DNA of 64,000 bases from Flavobacterium difficile. Lineage in GTDB: Bacteria; Bacteroidota; Bacteroidia; Flavobacteriales; Flavobacteriaceae. Numbering within the stretch: position 1 is the first letter of the stretch; every line of letters begins with the position of its first letter. Location of the stretch: contig NZ_JAAJBT010000001.1 of the NCBI RefSeq assembly GCF_011392115.1, positions 62,001 through 126,000 of the forward strand, read 5' to 3'. This document shows, one piece after another, positions 1 through 8,389 of the stretch. The notes beneath the pieces are model-generated. The model was not told the origin of the DNA. It did not search any database and was given only the letters and a program-made list of their open reading frames with translations. A program made the translations under genes and the position numbers.

Positions 1-578
1 ATTTCTTTGTAATATCCGTTATATTTGGTAAGTCTTACTCCTTTTGATATATAATAATTATGACATTTTTTGTATAATTTTAAAGCTTGTTCAATCTCAC
101 CTAAGTTTTCAGATTTAATTATTGCAATATTTAATTTTATGATATATTCATAATCCGAGTCATTGTTATATTTTTCAGCTAAAATAAGATTGTCTATTGC
201 TTCTTTATATTTAAATTGTCTACTTTTAATTCCAGAAATGTCAAAATATATTTTTACAATAATATTGTTGTCTTTACTTTTTTTTGCAAATTTTAAAGAT
301 TTATTATAATAATAAACTGCTTTAGAGTTATTTATTTCAAGACAATTGTATGCATATAAGTATAATCCTCTGCCGATTTCAAGATCCAAATTTTCTTTTT
401 TTGCTTTTTTGAGATAAGTTTCTGCATATTTTATTCTGTTTGTTTTATCATTTTCAAAAAAAGATATCCATAATTCATCAAAAGATTTATAATCTAATTT
501 GTGTTTTACGTTCTGTGATAAAATTGTGATAGGTAAAAAAATAAAATAAAATAATACGATCTTAAGAAATTTGCTCAT
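1..578 (-). CDS. TPR-repeat protein, C-terminal part outside window
   Basis: The minus-strand frame is open from an ATG at 578 to the window edge, giving at least 192 residues. It starts with a hydrophobic signal sequence (MSKFLKIVLFYFIF, then ILSQN) followed by helical repeats with TPR-like spacing, for example YKEAIDNLILAEKYN and GEIEQALKLYKKC. Flavobacterial proteins of this design often continue into a transmembrane helix and a LuxR/AraC-type helix-turn-helix or a histidine kinase; that part would lie outside the window, so a sensor-regulator role is only a guess. Confidence 0.6.
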   Translation of the reverse strand, partial: MSKFLKIVLFYFIFLPITILSQNVKHKLDYKSFDELWISFFENDKTNRIKYAETYLKKAKKENLDLEIGRGLYLYAYNCLEINNSKAVYYYNKSLKFAKKSKDNNIIVKIYFDISGIKSRQFKYKEAIDNLILAEKYNNDSDYEYIIKLNIAIIKSENLGEIEQALKLYKKCHNYYISKGVRLTKYNGYYKE

Positions 579-977
579 TTTGAATCTTTATAGAAGTAAA
601 TATCAAAATTAATAATTTTATTGTGAAAATATTAATAAAATTTAACATTTATTAACATTTTAAAAATCAATTATTTACATATTATCTTTTTAAAAATTCG
701 GGAATATAAGTACCGAAATTCCCGAATTTACCACACTAACATTTGCATGTAATATTAAAATTCTCATTTCTTTGCAATGTTCTGAAATCAAAAACTTGCA
801 AGTACAAATTGATGAACAATAGAAGTGTCAGATTCTTAAAAACTGATTATTAGAAGTAAAGAAAAAGTTGGCTTTGCTTTTAATATTGAAATTACCAACT
901 ATAAAAAAGCAGTCAAACTTTTAACTAGTATTGGCGTACTAAAGCTGACTGCAATTAATCTTAAAAATACAAATGTA
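579..977. other. 399-bp intergenic region with several hairpins
   Basis: This is the divergent gap between the truncated TPR gene and the exported protein at 978. I see no convincing gene. It holds a perfect 12-bp inverted repeat (694-705 with 718-729), a short AGTTGG/CCAACT pair (866-871 with 895-900) and an imperfect hairpin anchored by GCAGTCA/TGACTGC (909-915 with 946-952). The reading frame of the downstream gene stays open back to about 840, but its signal peptide clearly starts at 978, so I treat the upstream part as leader. Confidence 0.5.
694..729. repeat. 12-bp perfect inverted repeat
   Basis: AAATTCGGGAAT (694-705) and its exact reverse complement (718-729) flank a 12-nt loop. There is no T-tract in either direction, so it does not look like an intrinsic terminator. 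It could be a protein-binding palindrome or the hairpin of an interspersed repeat. Confidence 0.5.
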
Positions 978-1538
978 ATGAAAAAAATGTTATTTGGCTT
1001 AATTGCCACAGTTATGATGAGTGTAAGTGGAAATGCTCAAAAGATTTCTAATGAAGAAGCCAGATTATATTCTGCAAAAGTAATGGTGGAGTTTAAAAAC
1101 ACATTACAACCTGCTTTTAATGAGTCGAAAAGTTTTGAGGAGTTTATCAAAAATGTTACTGGACCTTACAATCCTCAGGGAAAAATTACAAATGTTGGAC
1201 ATGACGTTTTAAAAGTTGCTTATACTTTTATGTTAGAGAAAGTTTCTGATGATAAAATAGTTCAAACTTATAATGGCTTAGAAATTGGCAACGTTTTTAA
1301 ATACTTAAAAGAAAATCCATCTTTATCAGAAGGGAGTATATTCGGAATAAAATCAGATGTAACTAAAAATGTAAATGCTTTTAATAGTACAGTTGTAAAC
1401 AATTCAAATTTTAGATGTTGCTTTTTTTGTTTTAGATGTCATTTACAAACTGTGTTTGGTGAAGAAGCTGGTGATGTAATTTTAGATGCTATTGTTGAGG
1501 CGATTGTTACTTTCGTAAAAAATCTTTCGAAAAGATAA
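978..1538 (+). CDS. exported protein with CCxxCxxCH cluster, unknown function
   Basis: The 186-residue product has a clear signal peptide (residues 1-20, cleavage near GNAQ), so it acts outside the cytoplasm. Residues 22-145 look helical and soluble. Near the C-terminus four cysteines are packed as C147-C148-x2-C151-x2-C154-H155, followed by a hydrophobic/amphipathic helix (about 165-183) and a basic end. C151-C154-H155 reads as a CXXCH motif, the heme-attachment signature of c-type cytochromes. The rest does not match a cytochrome I know, so metal binding or disulfides are equally possible. I do not recognise the family. Confidence 0.65.
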   Translation: MKKMLFGLIATVMMSVSGNAQKISNEEARLYSAKVMVEFKNTLQPAFNESKSFEEFIKNVTGPYNPQGKITNVGHDVLKVAYTFMLEKVSDDKIVQTYNGLEIGNVFKYLKENPSLSEGSIFGIKSDVTKNVNAFNSTVVNNSNFRCCFFCFRCHLQTVFGEEAGDVILDAIVEAIVTFVKNLSKR

Positions 1539-1624
1539 ACTATAAATGAATCTTTTTACTTGTGTTAGTCTAAAGAAAGACAAGTTAAACATTTTAATAA
1601 ATTAATTTAATAATAATTAATAGC

Positions 1625-2350
1625 ATGAAAAAACTTTTTTTACTATCGTTATCATTTTTACTATTTGGATGTAAATCTTTTTTAATCAATAAAGCACTTG
1701 AAAAAGTAGGTGTTTACGATGATGAAGTAAAAATTAAAATTATTTCAAATGCAAATAAAAAAATAGTTTTTATTCCAATGAAACATATTGGTACTGAGAG
1801 TTTTTATGATGATGTAAGAGCTAAAATTGACTCTCTAGATAAGCAAAATCATTTTTTCTTTTATGAATTAGTTACTGGTGAAGAAGATTCTATAACCTCA
1901 AAAAAATTTAGAAAGATTTCAGGTCTTCCAGAAAATGATAAAGGATACTTAGAAATATTAGATTCAGTTTTTAAGAAAATAAAGTACAAGAAAAAATTAA
2001 TTGACCAACCCAAAGATCAAATGGAGCTTGGTTTTAATAAGAATAAATCTAAAAATGTTGATGTTACTTTACAACAAATAATTGCTCATTATGAAGCTGA
2101 AAATGGTGAAATTGTTTTAGAAAAATGTGATTATGATACTCCAATTAATAAAATGTCAAAATGTAGCAATGTGAAATTGGATAAAAAAAAGTTAGACAAA
2201 TCAATTCTTGACTTTAGAAATGAAAAAATTGTTCGTGAAATTTATCTAAATACCAGTGAGAATTTAGTTATTGTTTATGGGGAAAATCATTATAGTGGTA
2301 TTTTAAAAATACTACAAGAAAGAGATTCTACTTGGACAGAAATTAAATAA
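1625..2350 (+). CDS. lipoprotein, possibly TraB/GumN (TIKI)-like
   Basis: The N-terminus is a lipoprotein signal (MKKLFLLSLSFLLFGC, lipidated Cys16), so the 241-residue product should be membrane-anchored. An early segment (about residues 47-65, PMKHIGTESFYDDV) and a late one (about 213-225, IVYGENHYSGI) resemble the paired conserved motifs of the TraB/PrgY/GumN or TIKI metalloprotease-like superfamily, where a GTxH-type start and a late GxxH motif bracket the domain. The match is weak and read by eye. It is on the same strand as the preceding exported gene and may share its transcript; a terminator follows at 2391-2456. Confidence 0.6.
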   Translation: MKKLFLLSLSFLLFGCKSFLINKALEKVGVYDDEVKIKIISNANKKIVFIPMKHIGTESFYDDVRAKIDSLDKQNHFFFYELVTGEEDSITSKKFRKISGLPENDKGYLEILDSVFKKIKYKKKLIDQPKDQMELGFNKNKSKNVDVTLQQIIAHYEAENGEIVLEKCDYDTPINKMSKCSNVKLDKKKLDKSILDFRNEKIVREIYLNTSENLVIVYGENHYSGILKILQERDSTWTEIK

Positions 2351-2390
2351 TAGATTTCATTCTTAATTTAAATTTTCAATTTATACTTTA

Positions 2391-2456
2391 AAAAAAGACC
2401 CAAGCCAAAAACAATAATTTTTTATAAGCCATTAAACACAAAAATGGGTCTTTTTT
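2391..2456 (+). terminator. intrinsic terminator after the lipoprotein gene
   Basis: AAAAAAGACCCA (2391-2402) pairs with TGGGTCTTTTTT (2445-2456), and a T-run follows. The loop is unusually long (about 42 nt). It lies 40 bp after the stop codon at 2350. Confidence 0.65.
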
Positions 2457-2504
2457 TTTAATAAGTTTAGTTTGTCATATCTACTATTAGTTAGTTAATT
2501 ATTT

Positions 2505-2536
2505 AAAGCGGTAAATTTATTTGCCGCTTTTTTAAA
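2505..2536 (+). terminator. terminator-like hairpin just upstream of next start codon
   Basis: AAAGCGGTAAA pairs with TTTGCCGCTTT (one G-T wobble) around a 4-nt loop, followed by T-rich sequence. It ends about 17 nt before the ATG at 2553. It may back up the terminator at 2391-2456 or act as a leader attenuator. Confidence 0.5.
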
Positions 2537-2552
2537 ATCAAAAACAAAACAA

Positions 2553-2999
2553 ATGAAAAATATAAGTATCACTTTAATACTATTAATAAGTTCTTTTCTT
2601 ACAGCACAAAGTAATGAAACAAAATTAAATGCAGACATTCGAGGTAGAGATTGTAAGGGAGGATTGAGTTTATGTACAGTAGAAATTAATTCTAAAGGTA
2701 CTTCAATTTCTTCAAAGTTTACATTAGTAAAATTATCAGAAACAGAATTACAGTTGGTTATACCGTTAAATGAATTGTCTTTAGAGGAACAAAAGTATAT
2801 TTTCAAAAAAAATATTGAAGATTTTTCTGAAAATGAAGTATTTATATTTACTCAGGATTATGATTACGAACTAAGTCCAAATTGTAGTAATGCCTTAGAT
2901 TTGAATTCTAAAAACGCAATTATTAAAACAGGTAATTATCCAATTAAGTTTGAGAAAAATACCGCTTTTGTAGTGTTAAAGATGTCGACTAAAATTTAA
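2553..2999 (+). CDS. small exported protein of unknown function
   Basis: The 148-residue product has a signal peptide (MKNISITLILLISSFLTAQ) and a mature part dominated by beta-prone segments. It has Cys in DCKGG, SLCTV and PNCSN, which could form a disulfide in the periplasm. I do not recognise a family. It sits 4 bp upstream of the next exported gene, so the two are probably cotranscribed. The start is the ATG that gives the signal peptide; the terminator-like hairpin just upstream is notable. Confidence 0.65.
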   Translation: MKNISITLILLISSFLTAQSNETKLNADIRGRDCKGGLSLCTVEINSKGTSISSKFTLVKLSETELQLVIPLNELSLEEQKYIFKKNIEDFSENEVFIFTQDYDYELSPNCSNALDLNSKNAIIKTGNYPIKFEKNTAFVVLKMSTKI

Positions 3000-3003
3000 A
3001 CTT

Positions 3004-4134
3004 ATGGTACAACGTAATCTGGCTTTTCTATTGCTTTTTTTTTCAGGTTTTGCCTTTTCAAATGATGTATTAAATGATCCAAATGCTCTTTTGAATGAAT
3101 TGCTTAAAGAAATTAATGTTGTTAATTCAAAATATGAAGTTTTAATATATCAAAAACATGCTGAATTAGACAAAATTAACTACACGCTACATACTTCTCT
3201 GAATACTAAAAAAAAGGTTAATTTACTTATTTCAAAAGACTTGTTGGAAAGTGAAATTAAGCAATTAATTACAGATAACTCAAGTGATATTTCTAAAATT
3301 AGATACATTAAAGGTTTACAAATAATTAAAATTTTGTACGAGAAAGTATTAAGTTTGGATCATCATTTTGCTTCAATTCGGACTTTTAGTGAAATAAACA
3401 AAATTGCGAATCCAAATCAATATCCAGAATTTGAAAAAATGAAAAATCTGGTTGCTGCAAAAAAAGATAAGAAGTCTGGTTACGATTTAACTTCTGTTTT
3501 AGGAACTAATACTATAGTTTCAGTCATCCAAACTTTTACAAACATGTTGAGTTCTTCTTTAACGAAAGAGGAAAAAGAAAAGGAACTTGCTAATATTGAG
3601 TGTATTTTAGATTTTACACTTCGCATGCAAAATGATCTGAATACGATTTATTTTGAAACCGCATTTCTTCAAAAAAGTAATGAGAAAATGAAAAGTGAAA
3701 TCGAAATTCTTTTTAAAGATTATACGAAACCAATTACTTATTTTACCACATTAGAAGCTTGTAGAACCAATGATGATTGGGAGAATGTGACCTCTAAAAT
3801 GGATGAATATTTATCTAAAATGAAAACCACTACTGGACAAGCACAATATAAAATGCAAGTGAATTTAGAATTTCCTATAGATAGGTTGTTACAATTTATT
3901 ACTTTGTACAATAATTTTATTGATCAAGGTGGTAAATTCTACGAAAAATTTAAAGTGATTTTAAATAGTTATGAAAACGAAAAACAATGCGATTCTAAAC
4001 TGCCTCTAGAATATAAAAAACTAAAGACAGATATAGATGTTGCAATTGATAAGTTTAATATTGCATATAAGCCTGTAGAAATTAACGGTACAAAAATGAA
4101 AGAAATTCTTTATGGCTTAAATGAGTTTGATTAA
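3004..4134 (+). CDS. exported helical protein of unknown function
   Basis: The 376-residue product begins with a signal sequence (MVQRNLAFLLLFFSGFAFS) and is otherwise long, charged and helical (Lys/Glu-rich stretches, for example about residues 70-110 and 180-250), with only three Cys. No catalytic motif is visible. It is 4 bp behind the preceding small exported protein and converges on the ACT-domain gene, whose stop lies 8 bp away with no obvious terminator between. A periplasmic partner of the small protein is plausible, but no function can be read from the sequence. Confidence 0.65.
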   Translation: MVQRNLAFLLLFFSGFAFSNDVLNDPNALLNELLKEINVVNSKYEVLIYQKHAELDKINYTLHTSLNTKKKVNLLISKDLLESEIKQLITDNSSDISKIRYIKGLQIIKILYEKVLSLDHHFASIRTFSEINKIANPNQYPEFEKMKNLVAAKKDKKSGYDLTSVLGTNTIVSVIQTFTNMLSSSLTKEEKEKELANIECILDFTLRMQNDLNTIYFETAFLQKSNEKMKSEIEILFKDYTKPITYFTTLEACRTNDDWENVTSKMDEYLSKMKTTTGQAQYKMQVNLEFPIDRLLQFITLYNNFIDQGGKFYEKFKVILNSYENEKQCDSKLPLEYKKLKTDIDVAIDKFNIAYKPVEINGTKMKEILYGLNEFD

Positions 4135-4142
4135 AAAAGGTG

Positions 4143-4799
4143 TTATTTTTTTAAGTCTTTTATGACGCTAAAAGCAATGTCAATTTGATTTTCATTTACA
4201 ATTATTGTAAATTCATTGCTAGTAGAAATTACTTCGTCTATTGTAATTCCTTCCCAAGCTAACGATTGAAAAATATAGTAGTAAACTCCTGGTACTGAAA
4301 CATTTTCATGAGGAAGTTTTATGGTAATTGAAGATAAATTTTCGTTTTTGCTTAACAATTTTTCATTTTTCATGCATTCTTCCACAATTGCATTAACTTC
4401 CGAACTTACAACAATATTTGTTTCATTAACACCACGTGATGAGGTATAAAATACATTTTTGTTTGTTTTAATTTCAAACATTAATTTGGATTGATTTTCC
4501 AATAATGTTTCAGAAATTTCGAAAGTGTAATCGGTAAGGGACGATCGAACTGTAATTTCCCCTAAATTCTGAAGTACTTTAGCAACTCTATTGCTAATTT
4601 TAAAGTCTAACTCTTCTGAAATTCTTTTTAAGGCCATAACCACTGCGCCTTGCTTGATATCTTTGCCAAGATGCATTTCAATTTCAGGCATGATAATTCT
4701 TGCTAAAGAAGTTAAATTTATAATTCCTTCAGATAAAGAACTTAATAAAAATGGTTTTGTTTTTAAGTATTTTTCTACAACGGATGCTACAGTTTTCAT
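4143..4799 (-). CDS. ACT-domain regulatory protein
   Basis: This 218-residue cytoplasmic protein has an N-terminal helical part (about 1-65, with a KPFLLSSLSEGIINLTSLAR segment) and a C-terminal ACT-like domain (about 150-218: SVPGVYYYIFQSLAWEGI and a following FTIIVNE strand). Flavobacterial homologs are often labelled aspartate-kinase-like because of the ACT fold, but the kinase domain is absent, so it is more likely an amino-acid-sensing regulator. It is the last gene of the leftward series ldcA-yraN-this gene, and a TAnnTTTG element in the 58-bp gap suggests it also has its own promoter. Confidence 0.7.
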   Translation of the reverse strand: MKTVASVVEKYLKTKPFLLSSLSEGIINLTSLARIIMPEIEMHLGKDIKQGAVVMALKRISEELDFKISNRVAKVLQNLGEITVRSSLTDYTFEISETLLENQSKLMFEIKTNKNVFYTSSRGVNETNIVVSSEVNAIVEECMKNEKLLSKNENLSSITIKLPHENVSVPGVYYYIFQSLAWEGITIDEVISTSNEFTIIVNENQIDIAFSVIKDLKK

Positions 4800-4808
4800 A
4801 TATTTTCA

Positions 4809-4821
4809 GTGTGTGTGTGTT
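4809..4821. repeat. GT dinucleotide microsatellite
   Basis: Six GT units lie between the putative -7 element (4827-4834) and the start codon (4799) of the ACT-domain gene, so they fall in its 5' leader. Slippage could alter leader length. Confidence 0.6.
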
Positions 4822-4826
4822 AGCTA

Positions 4827-4834
4827 CAAATATA
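4827..4834 (-). promoter_or_regulatory. putative -7 element for the ACT-domain gene
   Basis: The minus strand reads TATATTTG, matching the Bacteroidetes -7 consensus TAnnTTTG, 28 nt upstream of the ATG. No well-spaced TTG -33 element is seen. Confidence 0.45.
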
Positions 4835-4857
4835 TAAACAAATTGTTATAATTTAAA

Positions 4858-5223
4858 CTAATTGTCAAAATAATAAAAAGCTTCTTCTAAATGTTCTATT
4901 TCAGATTCTTTTCCTTTAACTTGAATGGCAATAATATCAAATCGAACATCTAAATCTAAATCGTTTGCGAGCACATATTCATTTATGGCTTTCACTAATA
5001 GCTTTATTTTTTTTGGTTTTACGAAATCCTGTGGCGAACCAAAAGTGATACTGCTTCTTGTTTTCACTTCAACAACCGCTAAAATATTATCTTTTTGCGC
5101 GATAATATCTACTTCCGCTTTCTGAAAAACCCAATTTGTTTCTAAAATATCATATCCTTTTTTTGTAAGAAAATCAACAGCTAATTCCTCGCCAATTTTT
5201 CCTAATTCGTTGTGTGCTGCCAT
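4858..5223 (-). CDS. yraN: YraN family (UPF0102) endonuclease-like protein
   Basis: This 121-residue protein carries the UPF0102 signature: N-terminal LGKIGEELAVDFL followed by KGYDILETN, a central strand with VEVKTRSS and GSPQDFV, and a C-terminal VRFDIIAIQ. The fold is that of restriction-endonuclease-like nucleases with an E-x-K core. The cellular role is not settled in the family. Length is normal. It lies between the LD-carboxypeptidase gene (42 bp upstream) and the ACT-domain gene on the minus strand. Confidence 0.9.
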   Translation of the reverse strand: MAAHNELGKIGEELAVDFLTKKGYDILETNWVFQKAEVDIIAQKDNILAVVEVKTRSSITFGSPQDFVKPKKIKLLVKAINEYVLANDLDLDVRFDIIAIQVKGKESEIEHLEEAFYYFDN

Positions 5224-5264
5224 GATTTCAAATTTGAATTATCGATGTGTCGATGTGTCAATAC

Positions 5265-6218
5265 CTATTCAAAAGTTAATTTGATTTCAGATTCATTGAC
5301 TTCAAAATAAACTTGGCTTCCTAAAACTAAAGTTCTGTTGTCTTTTTGATGTCCGGCACAAAATTCGAAAGCAATTGGAATGTTTAAATCTTTAGCAATT
5401 TCAGTAATTAATTGTACTTCATTTTGACCAAAAGGAATTTCATTATCGTGCATGTCTCGCATACTTCCTACAATAATTCCTTTAACATTTTTAAAATAAT
5501 CATTACGTTTCATATTTTGTAGCATGCGATCTACGTGATATAAATATTCATCTAAATCTTCAATGAAAAGTATTTTATCTTTTGTATCAATAGAAGATTT
5601 TGAACCTAATAAACTGTAAATGATTGATAGATTCCCTCCAACTAATTCGCCTTGAGCCATTCCTTTTTTATCATACGATTTGGAAGGAATAGTGTAAGAA
5701 TTTTTAATTCCGAAAAGAGCATTTTTAAAAGTTTGTTTTACTTCTTCTGGAGCTTTTGGCACAGTAAAAGGCATAATAGAATGTAAAGTCGCCACGTTCA
5801 AAGTATTGATATGACTATGTAAAACGGTGACATCACTAAATCCCATTACCCATTTTGGCTGTTTTTTAAATTTCGAGAAATCTATCAAATCTATAATTCG
5901 AACGGTTCCGTAACCACCACGTGCACACCAAATCGCTTTAATATTATCATTGTCTAATTGCTCCTGAAAATCTGCCGCACGTTCGGCGTCTGATCCGCCG
6001 AGTTGACAACTGTCTAAACCAATTGTTTTTCCTAATTTGACTTTTAAACCCCATGATTCTAGTAAATCAATAGCGGGTTTAGCATCTTCTGGAAAAAATT
6101 TACGAGCAGTACAAACTATAGCAACGGTGTCGCCTTTTTTTAAATAAGGAGGAATTTTCATTTTATTTTGTGAATATGAAATTAGTGATAAGAAAAGTAC
6201 TAGTGAATATTTAAACAT
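5265..6218 (-). CDS. ldcA: murein LD-carboxypeptidase (peptidase S66)
   Basis: The 317-residue protein matches peptidase family S66, which trims the terminal D-Ala from peptidoglycan tetrapeptides. The family triad is visible: Ser128 in MGFSDVT, Glu220 in FIEDLDE and His290 in CAGHQKDN. The conserved GDTVAIV start and ARGGYGTVRI segment are also present. Residues 1-16 form a probable signal sequence, so it may act in the periplasm, unlike cytoplasmic E. coli LdcA. It is divergent from metG and heads a leftward unit with yraN. Confidence 0.9.
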   Translation of the reverse strand: MFKYSLVLFLSLISYSQNKMKIPPYLKKGDTVAIVCTARKFFPEDAKPAIDLLESWGLKVKLGKTIGLDSCQLGGSDAERAADFQEQLDNDNIKAIWCARGGYGTVRIIDLIDFSKFKKQPKWVMGFSDVTVLHSHINTLNVATLHSIMPFTVPKAPEEVKQTFKNALFGIKNSYTIPSKSYDKKGMAQGELVGGNLSIIYSLLGSKSSIDTKDKILFIEDLDEYLYHVDRMLQNMKRNDYFKNVKGIIVGSMRDMHDNEIPFGQNEVQLITEIAKDLNIPIAFEFCAGHQKDNRTLVLGSQVYFEVNESEIKLTFE

Positions 6219-6246
6219 TAAGTTTTTTATTAAAAAATCTTGAATT

Positions 6247-6254
6247 CAAAAATA
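6247..6254 (-). promoter_or_regulatory. putative -7 element for ldcA
   Basis: The minus strand reads TATTTTTG about 29 nt upstream of the ldcA ATG. It is the left half of a divergent promoter pair with the metG element at 6296-6303. Confidence 0.45.
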
Positions 6255-6295
6255 AACAAAATCAAAATAAATTCGCCTATTAGTCCGTAAAAACT

Positions 6296-6303
6296 TATTT
6301 TTG
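6296..6303 (+). promoter_or_regulatory. putative -7 element for metG
   Basis: TATTTTTG matches TAnnTTTG and ends 18 nt before the metG ATG, implying a leader of about 10-14 nt. Confidence 0.5.
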
Positions 6304-6321
6304 CAATAAATATTATTTCAA

Positions 6322-8379
6322 ATGTTACAAGATCCAAAAAGATATACCATCACAGCGGCTTTGCCATATACAAACGGTCCAATTCACATTGGTCATTTAG
6401 CAGGTGTTTATGTTCCTTCAGATATTTATGCAAGATATTTGCGTTTGCAAGGGAAAGATGTGGCATTCATTTGCGGAAGTGACGAACATGGTGTGGCGAT
6501 TTCAATGAAAGCTAAAAAAGAAGGCATCACACCTCAAGAAGTGATTGATAAATATGATGGAATTATCCGAAAATCGTTTATTGATTTCGGAATTTCGTTT
6601 GATAATTATTCGCGAACTTCTTCTGAAATTCATCATAAAACGGCTTCTGAATTTTTTAGAAAATTATACGATAATGGAGATTTCATTGAAGAAACTACAG
6701 AACAACTATATGATGCCAAAGCCGATCAGTTTTTAGCTGATCGTTTCGTAACTGGAACGTGTCCTAAATGTGCGAACGAAGAAGCGTATGGCGACCAATG
6801 TGAGAAATGTGGTTCGACTTTAAATGCAACGGATTTAATTAATCCGAAAAGTACAATAACTGGAGAAACTCCGATTTTAAAAGCTACAAAACATTGGTTT
6901 TTACCTTTAAATAGGTACGAATCTTTCTTAAGAGAGTGGATTTTAGAAGGTCATAAAAACGATTGGAAACCTAACGTGTACGGACAAGTAAAGTCATGGG
7001 TTGATGGCGGTTTAGAACCAAGAGCCGTTACACGTGATTTAGATTGGGGAATTGATGTTCCCGTAGAAGGTGCCGAAGGAAAAAAATTATACGTTTGGTT
7101 TGATGCTCCAATTGGATACATTTCATCAACTAAAGAATGGGCGGCCAAACAAGGAAAAGATTGGGAACCGTATTGGAAAGATGAAAACACAAAATTGGTT
7201 CACTTTATCGGAAAAGACAATATTGTATTCCATTGTATCATTTTTCCTGCGATGTTAAAAGCCGAAGGAAGTTATATTTTACCAGATAATGTGCCCGCTA
7301 ATGAATTCCTAAATTTAGAAGGAAACAAACTTTCAACTTCTAAAAATTGGGCGGTTTGGTTACACGAATATTTACAAGATTTCCCTGAAAAACAAGATGC
7401 ATTGCGTTATGCATTAACCGCGAATGCGCCAGAAACAAAAGATAACGATTTCACTTGGAAAGATTTTCAAGCCAGAAATAATAATGAATTAGCTGCTATA
7501 TTCGGAAATTTCATTAACCGTGTTGTCGTTTTAACGAATAAATATTACGACGGAATTGTACCAACTCCAAACGAATTTTCTGAAGTAGACATACAAACAT
7601 TAGCGGAGTTAAAAGCTTATCCAGCAGTAATTGCAAGTTCTATTGAAAGATATAGATTCAGAGAAGCTTTAGGAGAATTGATGAATGTAGCGCGTTTAGG
7701 AAACAAATATTTAGCGGATGAAGAACCATGGAAAATGGTTAAAGAAAATCCAGAACGTGTAAAAACTCAAATGTATGTGGCGCTACAAATAGCTACAGCT
7801 TTACAAATTTTATGCGAACCTTTTTTACCTTTCACTTCTGAAAAATTAGGTAAGATTTTACAGAGTACTATTTCATCTTGGAATGATGTTTCCTCTAAAT
7901 CTGATTTATTGGAACCAAATCATAAAATAGGTCAAGCTGAAATATTATTCGCTCAAATTGAAGATGTAGAAATTCAAAAACAAATTGACAAATTGGAAGC
8001 TACAAAAACAGCCAATCAAATAGAAAACGCAACGGTAACCCCGCAAAAAGAAACAGCCTCTTTTGAAGATTTCGCAAAAATTGATTTACGAATTGGAACG
8101 ATTATCGAAGCAGAGAAAATGCCAAAAGCCAACAAATTATTGGTTTTAAAAGTCGATACTGGAATTGATGTAAGAACAATCGTTTCCGGAATTGCAGAAC
8201 ATTTTACACCTGAAGAAGTTATTGGGAAAAAAGTTACGGTTTTAGTCAACTTAGCACCAAGAGCTTTGCGCGGTGTAGAAAGCGAAGGCATGCTTTTACT
8301 AACGAATACACCAGAAGGAAAATTAGTTTTCGTTAATCCAGATACGGATGGTGTGAGTAATGGAGCTGTAATTGCATAA
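6322..8379 (+). CDS. metG: methionine-tRNA ligase
   Basis: MetG charges tRNA-Met with methionine. Visible features are the class I HIGH motif (HIGH 22-25 in [10 protein letters not shown]), a zinc knuckle with C147, C150, C160 and C163, and a KLSTS form of the KMSKS signature at 336-340. A C-terminal EMAP/Trbp111-type tRNA-binding domain (about 575-685, starting [11 protein letters not shown]) is fused on. The length of 685 residues fits the long dimeric MetG form. The start is the ATG behind a good -7 element. The HAD phosphatase gene follows 10 bp after the stop. Confidence 0.97.
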   Translation: MLQDPKRYTITAALPYTNGPIHIGHLAGVYVPSDIYARYLRLQGKDVAFICGSDEHGVAISMKAKKEGITPQEVIDKYDGIIRKSFIDFGISFDNYSRTSSEIHHKTASEFFRKLYDNGDFIEETTEQLYDAKADQFLADRFVTGTCPKCANEEAYGDQCEKCGSTLNATDLINPKSTITGETPILKATKHWFLPLNRYESFLREWILEGHKNDWKPNVYGQVKSWVDGGLEPRAVTRDLDWGIDVPVEGAEGKKLYVWFDAPIGYISSTKEWAAKQGKDWEPYWKDENTKLVHFIGKDNIVFHCIIFPAMLKAEGSYILPDNVPANEFLNLEGNKLSTSKNWAVWLHEYLQDFPEKQDALRYALTANAPETKDNDFTWKDFQARNNNELAAIFGNFINRVVVLTNKYYDGIVPTPNEFSEVDIQTLAELKAYPAVIASSIERYRFREALGELMNVARLGNKYLADEEPWKMVKENPERVKTQMYVALQIATALQILCEPFLPFTSEKLGKILQSTISSWNDVSSKSDLLEPNHKIGQAEILFAQIEDVEIQKQIDKLEATKTANQIENATVTPQKETASFEDFAKIDLRIGTIIEAEKMPKANKLLVLKVDTGIDVRTIVSGIAEHFTPEEVIGKKVTVLVNLAPRALRGVESEGMLLLTNTPEGKLVFVNPDTDGVSNGAVIA

Positions 8380-8389
8380 GACCAATATC

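Noticed and set aside
840..977. The frame of the 978 gene is open upstream to about 840, and could extend the protein N-terminally.
   Set aside because: No good start codon is found there, and the signal peptide MKKMLFGLIATVMMS begins at 978, which fits an exported protein far better.
978..1538. The Cys-rich exported protein considered as a bacteriocin precursor.
   Set aside because: It has a normal signal peptide rather than a double-glycine leader, is long, and no immunity, protease-exporter or modification genes are adjacent.
2495..2806. 103-codon minus-strand frame.
   Set aside because: It overlaps the exported protein at 2553-2999 for most of its length, has a Phe/Ile/Asn-rich composition typical of an antisense shadow, and starts inside the real gene.
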